Source of the DNA: an uncultured Selenomonadales bacterium
GTDB lineage: Bacteria > Bacillota > Negativicutes > Selenomonadales > Selenomonadaceae
Assembly (NCBI GenBank): GCA_947167555.1
Contig: CAMVIO010000123.1
Location: 1-6,377 of the forward strand
Length of the DNA stretch: 6,377 nucleotides
Direction of reading: 5' to 3'
Positions 5,143 to 6,377 of the stretch are shown here, piece by piece. Both the position numbers and the translations under genes were made by a program. A model generated the notes under the pieces. That model saw only the letters and a list, made by a program, of their open reading frames with translations, ran no database searches and was not told where the DNA came from. Positions within the stretch are counted from its first letter, which is position 1; each line of letters opens with the position of its first letter.

Positions 5143-6377
5143 ATGAGCACAAACGGGGAAGTCATTACGGGCAGTGATTTCAAACGCATGGTTGCGGGCG
5201 CTTACAGCGAATTCCTGCTGGAATATGAAAACATCAACGAACTTGATCGGAAGCTCCGTCCAGCGCACGGCGCCCATCCGGGCACGAACATTTTGCGCAC
5301 GATGGGCGCGGCTGTCATGCCCCTCGCCGGTACGAAGGACGACAGCATCGGCGGCCTCTCGCGCCGCGTGGCCTCGGCGGCGATCCTCGGCGCACGGGGA
5401 AATTCCGGCGTCGTATTGTCGCAGATCTTTCGCGGGCTCGCCAAGGGTCTCAGCGGGAAGATCGACGCAACCTCGTCGGAATTCGGCAAGGCGTTCCAAT
5501 ACGGCATCCTTTACGCGCAGCGCGTACTGCCTGAGGAACCGGAGCGCCCGCTGGTCAATGCGGCCCGCTCGGTGGCGAAGGGCGCGTACCAGGCTGTCCG
5601 CGCAAACCTGCCCATCACGGAAATCCTCGCAGCCGCCATCGCGGCAGGGGAACAGCCCGGCGGCGAGCAGGCGGAGTTGGACGTGGGCGAACGGATCATG
5701 CTGACGTTCCTCGTCGGCTGCCAAAAAGGGCTGAACGGCAATTTCGTCTCCCCGGCGCTGAACTTTTCCGTCGGCACGGGAGAAAAAACGGCGGGACTGC
5801 CCGACCCGCGCAACGACATCGTTCACCCGTACTGCCTGACCTTCTGCCTGAAGATCCCGCAGGCGAACGAAGAGGAAATCGAGCGTCTTTTGCAGGAAAA
5901 AGCCAGTTTTGTCGTCGTCGAGCGGCGGCGCAACACGCTCCATGTGCATCTGCATACCGCCCATCCCGGCGTCGTGCTGGAATACGCAACGGGCCTCGGC
6001 CCTGTCACGGACATCCGGCTGAACAACATGGCGGAGCCCCATTCGATGGTGCTCGCTCACTCGACGCTGATGCCGGTGGCTCTCCTGGCCGTCTCGCGTC
6101 ATGAGACTCAGGCAGAGAGACTAACGCAACTTGGAGCGACGCTGATCACGCGCGGCGACGAAGGCGACGTGCCGTCGGTGGGCGCGCTGGTCAACGCGGC
6201 GCACAGCGACCTCGCGGAGTCCTATGTGTTGGTGCCGGACGGACCGAGAATGAAGCTGGAGCTGCAGCAGGTCAAACGAATCCTCGGTCACCGCGTCGAG
6301 ATCGTTTCCGTCTCCAGCGAAGCGGAACAGGAAACCGCCGTCCGAAACTTCGACCGCCGCCTGTCGGCCTCGCAAAA
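5143..6377 (+). CDS. FakA/YloV-like DAK2-domain protein with degenerate kinase site (3' end outside window)
   Basis: FakA phosphorylates fatty acids carried by FakB proteins. Here 411 residues are visible of a family usually near 550. The N-terminal DhaL-type kinase domain (about 10-200) keeps GARGNSGVVLSQIFRG (83-98) and an Asp in ELDVGER (Asp180). The metal/ATP loop, normally PDGDTGTN, reads PAHGAHPGTN (40-49): both aspartates are gone and two residues are added. The middle domain keeps the YC (Cys231) and HVHLHT (His269, His271) pattern that matches the zinc ligands known in staphylococcal FakA, followed by LNNMAEPH (293-300). The C-terminal domain has RGDEGDVPS (337-345) where GGQTMNPS is usual, and LVPDG where LPNN is usual. 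No signal peptide or membrane segment is seen. The usual small Asp23-family (YloU) gene is not upstream; a divergent FtsA-like gene is. Family membership is secure, catalytic fatty acid kinase activity is doubtful, and a regulatory or scaffold role is inferred. Confidence 0.88.
   Translation, partial: MSTNGEVITGSDFKRMVAGAYSEFLLEYENINELDRKLRPAHGAHPGTNILRTMGAAVMPLAGTKDDSIGGLSRRVASAAILGARGNSGVVLSQIFRGLAKGLSGKIDATSSEFGKAFQYGILYAQRVLPEEPERPLVNAARSVAKGAYQAVRANLPITEILAAAIAAGEQPGGEQAELDVGERIMLTFLVGCQKGLNGNFVSPALNFSVGTGEKTAGLPDPRNDIVHPYCLTFCLKIPQANEEEIERLLQEKASFVVVERRRNTLHVHLHTAHPGVVLEYATGLGPVTDIRLNNMAEPHSMVLAHSTLMPVALLAVSRHETQAERLTQLGATLITRGDEGDVPSVGALVNAAHSDLAESYVLVPDGPRMKLELQQVKRILGHRVEIVSVSSEAEQETAVRNFDRRLSASQ

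Noticed and set aside
5119..6102. 327-codon open frame on the minus strand
   Set aside because: It is antisense to the FakA-like gene, whose frame contains clear family motifs (GARGNSG, HVHLHT). The minus-strand product shows no domain.
5143..6377. Pseudogene call for the FakA-like gene
   Set aside because: The frame is open through the whole visible part with normal codon use and retained structural motifs, so divergence of function fits better than decay.

Overview
The window is a dense, GC-rich (roughly 60%) bacterial chromosomal segment carrying four protein genes, two of them cut by the window edges. The long FtsA-related protein, the FakA/YloV-type protein and a thiolase/ligase pair resembling staphylococcal VraB/VraA all suggest Bacillota. 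The high GC content would fit a Selenomonas-like Negativicute, but this taxonomic guess is inference only.

Layout: (1) 2-1024 (+) is the C-terminal ~88% of a thiolase. (2) 1021-2340 (+) is a short AMP-forming acyl-CoA ligase, joined to the thiolase by an ATGA overlap, so the two are co-translated. (3) 2342-2391 is a perfect 21-bp inverted repeat that should terminate transcription from both sides. (4) 2397-4940 (-) is an 847-residue protein with a complete FtsA/actin-type ATPase core, a basic N-terminal tail, about 4.5 tandem copies of a repeat rich in Asn-Gly/Asp-Gly turns, and an acidic proline-rich tail. (5) 4941-5142 is an AT-rich divergent control region with a good promoter for the FtsA-like gene. 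(6) 5143-6377 (+) is the first 411 residues of a FakA/YloV-like (DAK2 domain) protein that runs off the window.

How they fit together: the thiolase and ligase form one operon for activating and condensing or cleaving an acyl-CoA. The thiolase keeps the nucleophilic Cys, the Asn-Glu motif and the catalytic His, but has Ala where the second catalytic Cys normally sits. The FtsA-like and FakA-like genes are divergent and share an upstream region. The FakA-like protein keeps the three-domain plan and the zinc-type Cys/His ligands of the middle domain, but has lost the paired aspartates that bind Mg-ATP in the kinase domain and the usual motifs of the C-terminal domain. It therefore looks like a pseudokinase member of the family.

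The parts most worth a second look are the degenerate FakA-like protein, the FtsA-like protein with its repeat array, and the possibility that the two work together at the membrane or division site. No RNA genes, CRISPR arrays, insertion sequences or phage genes were seen.
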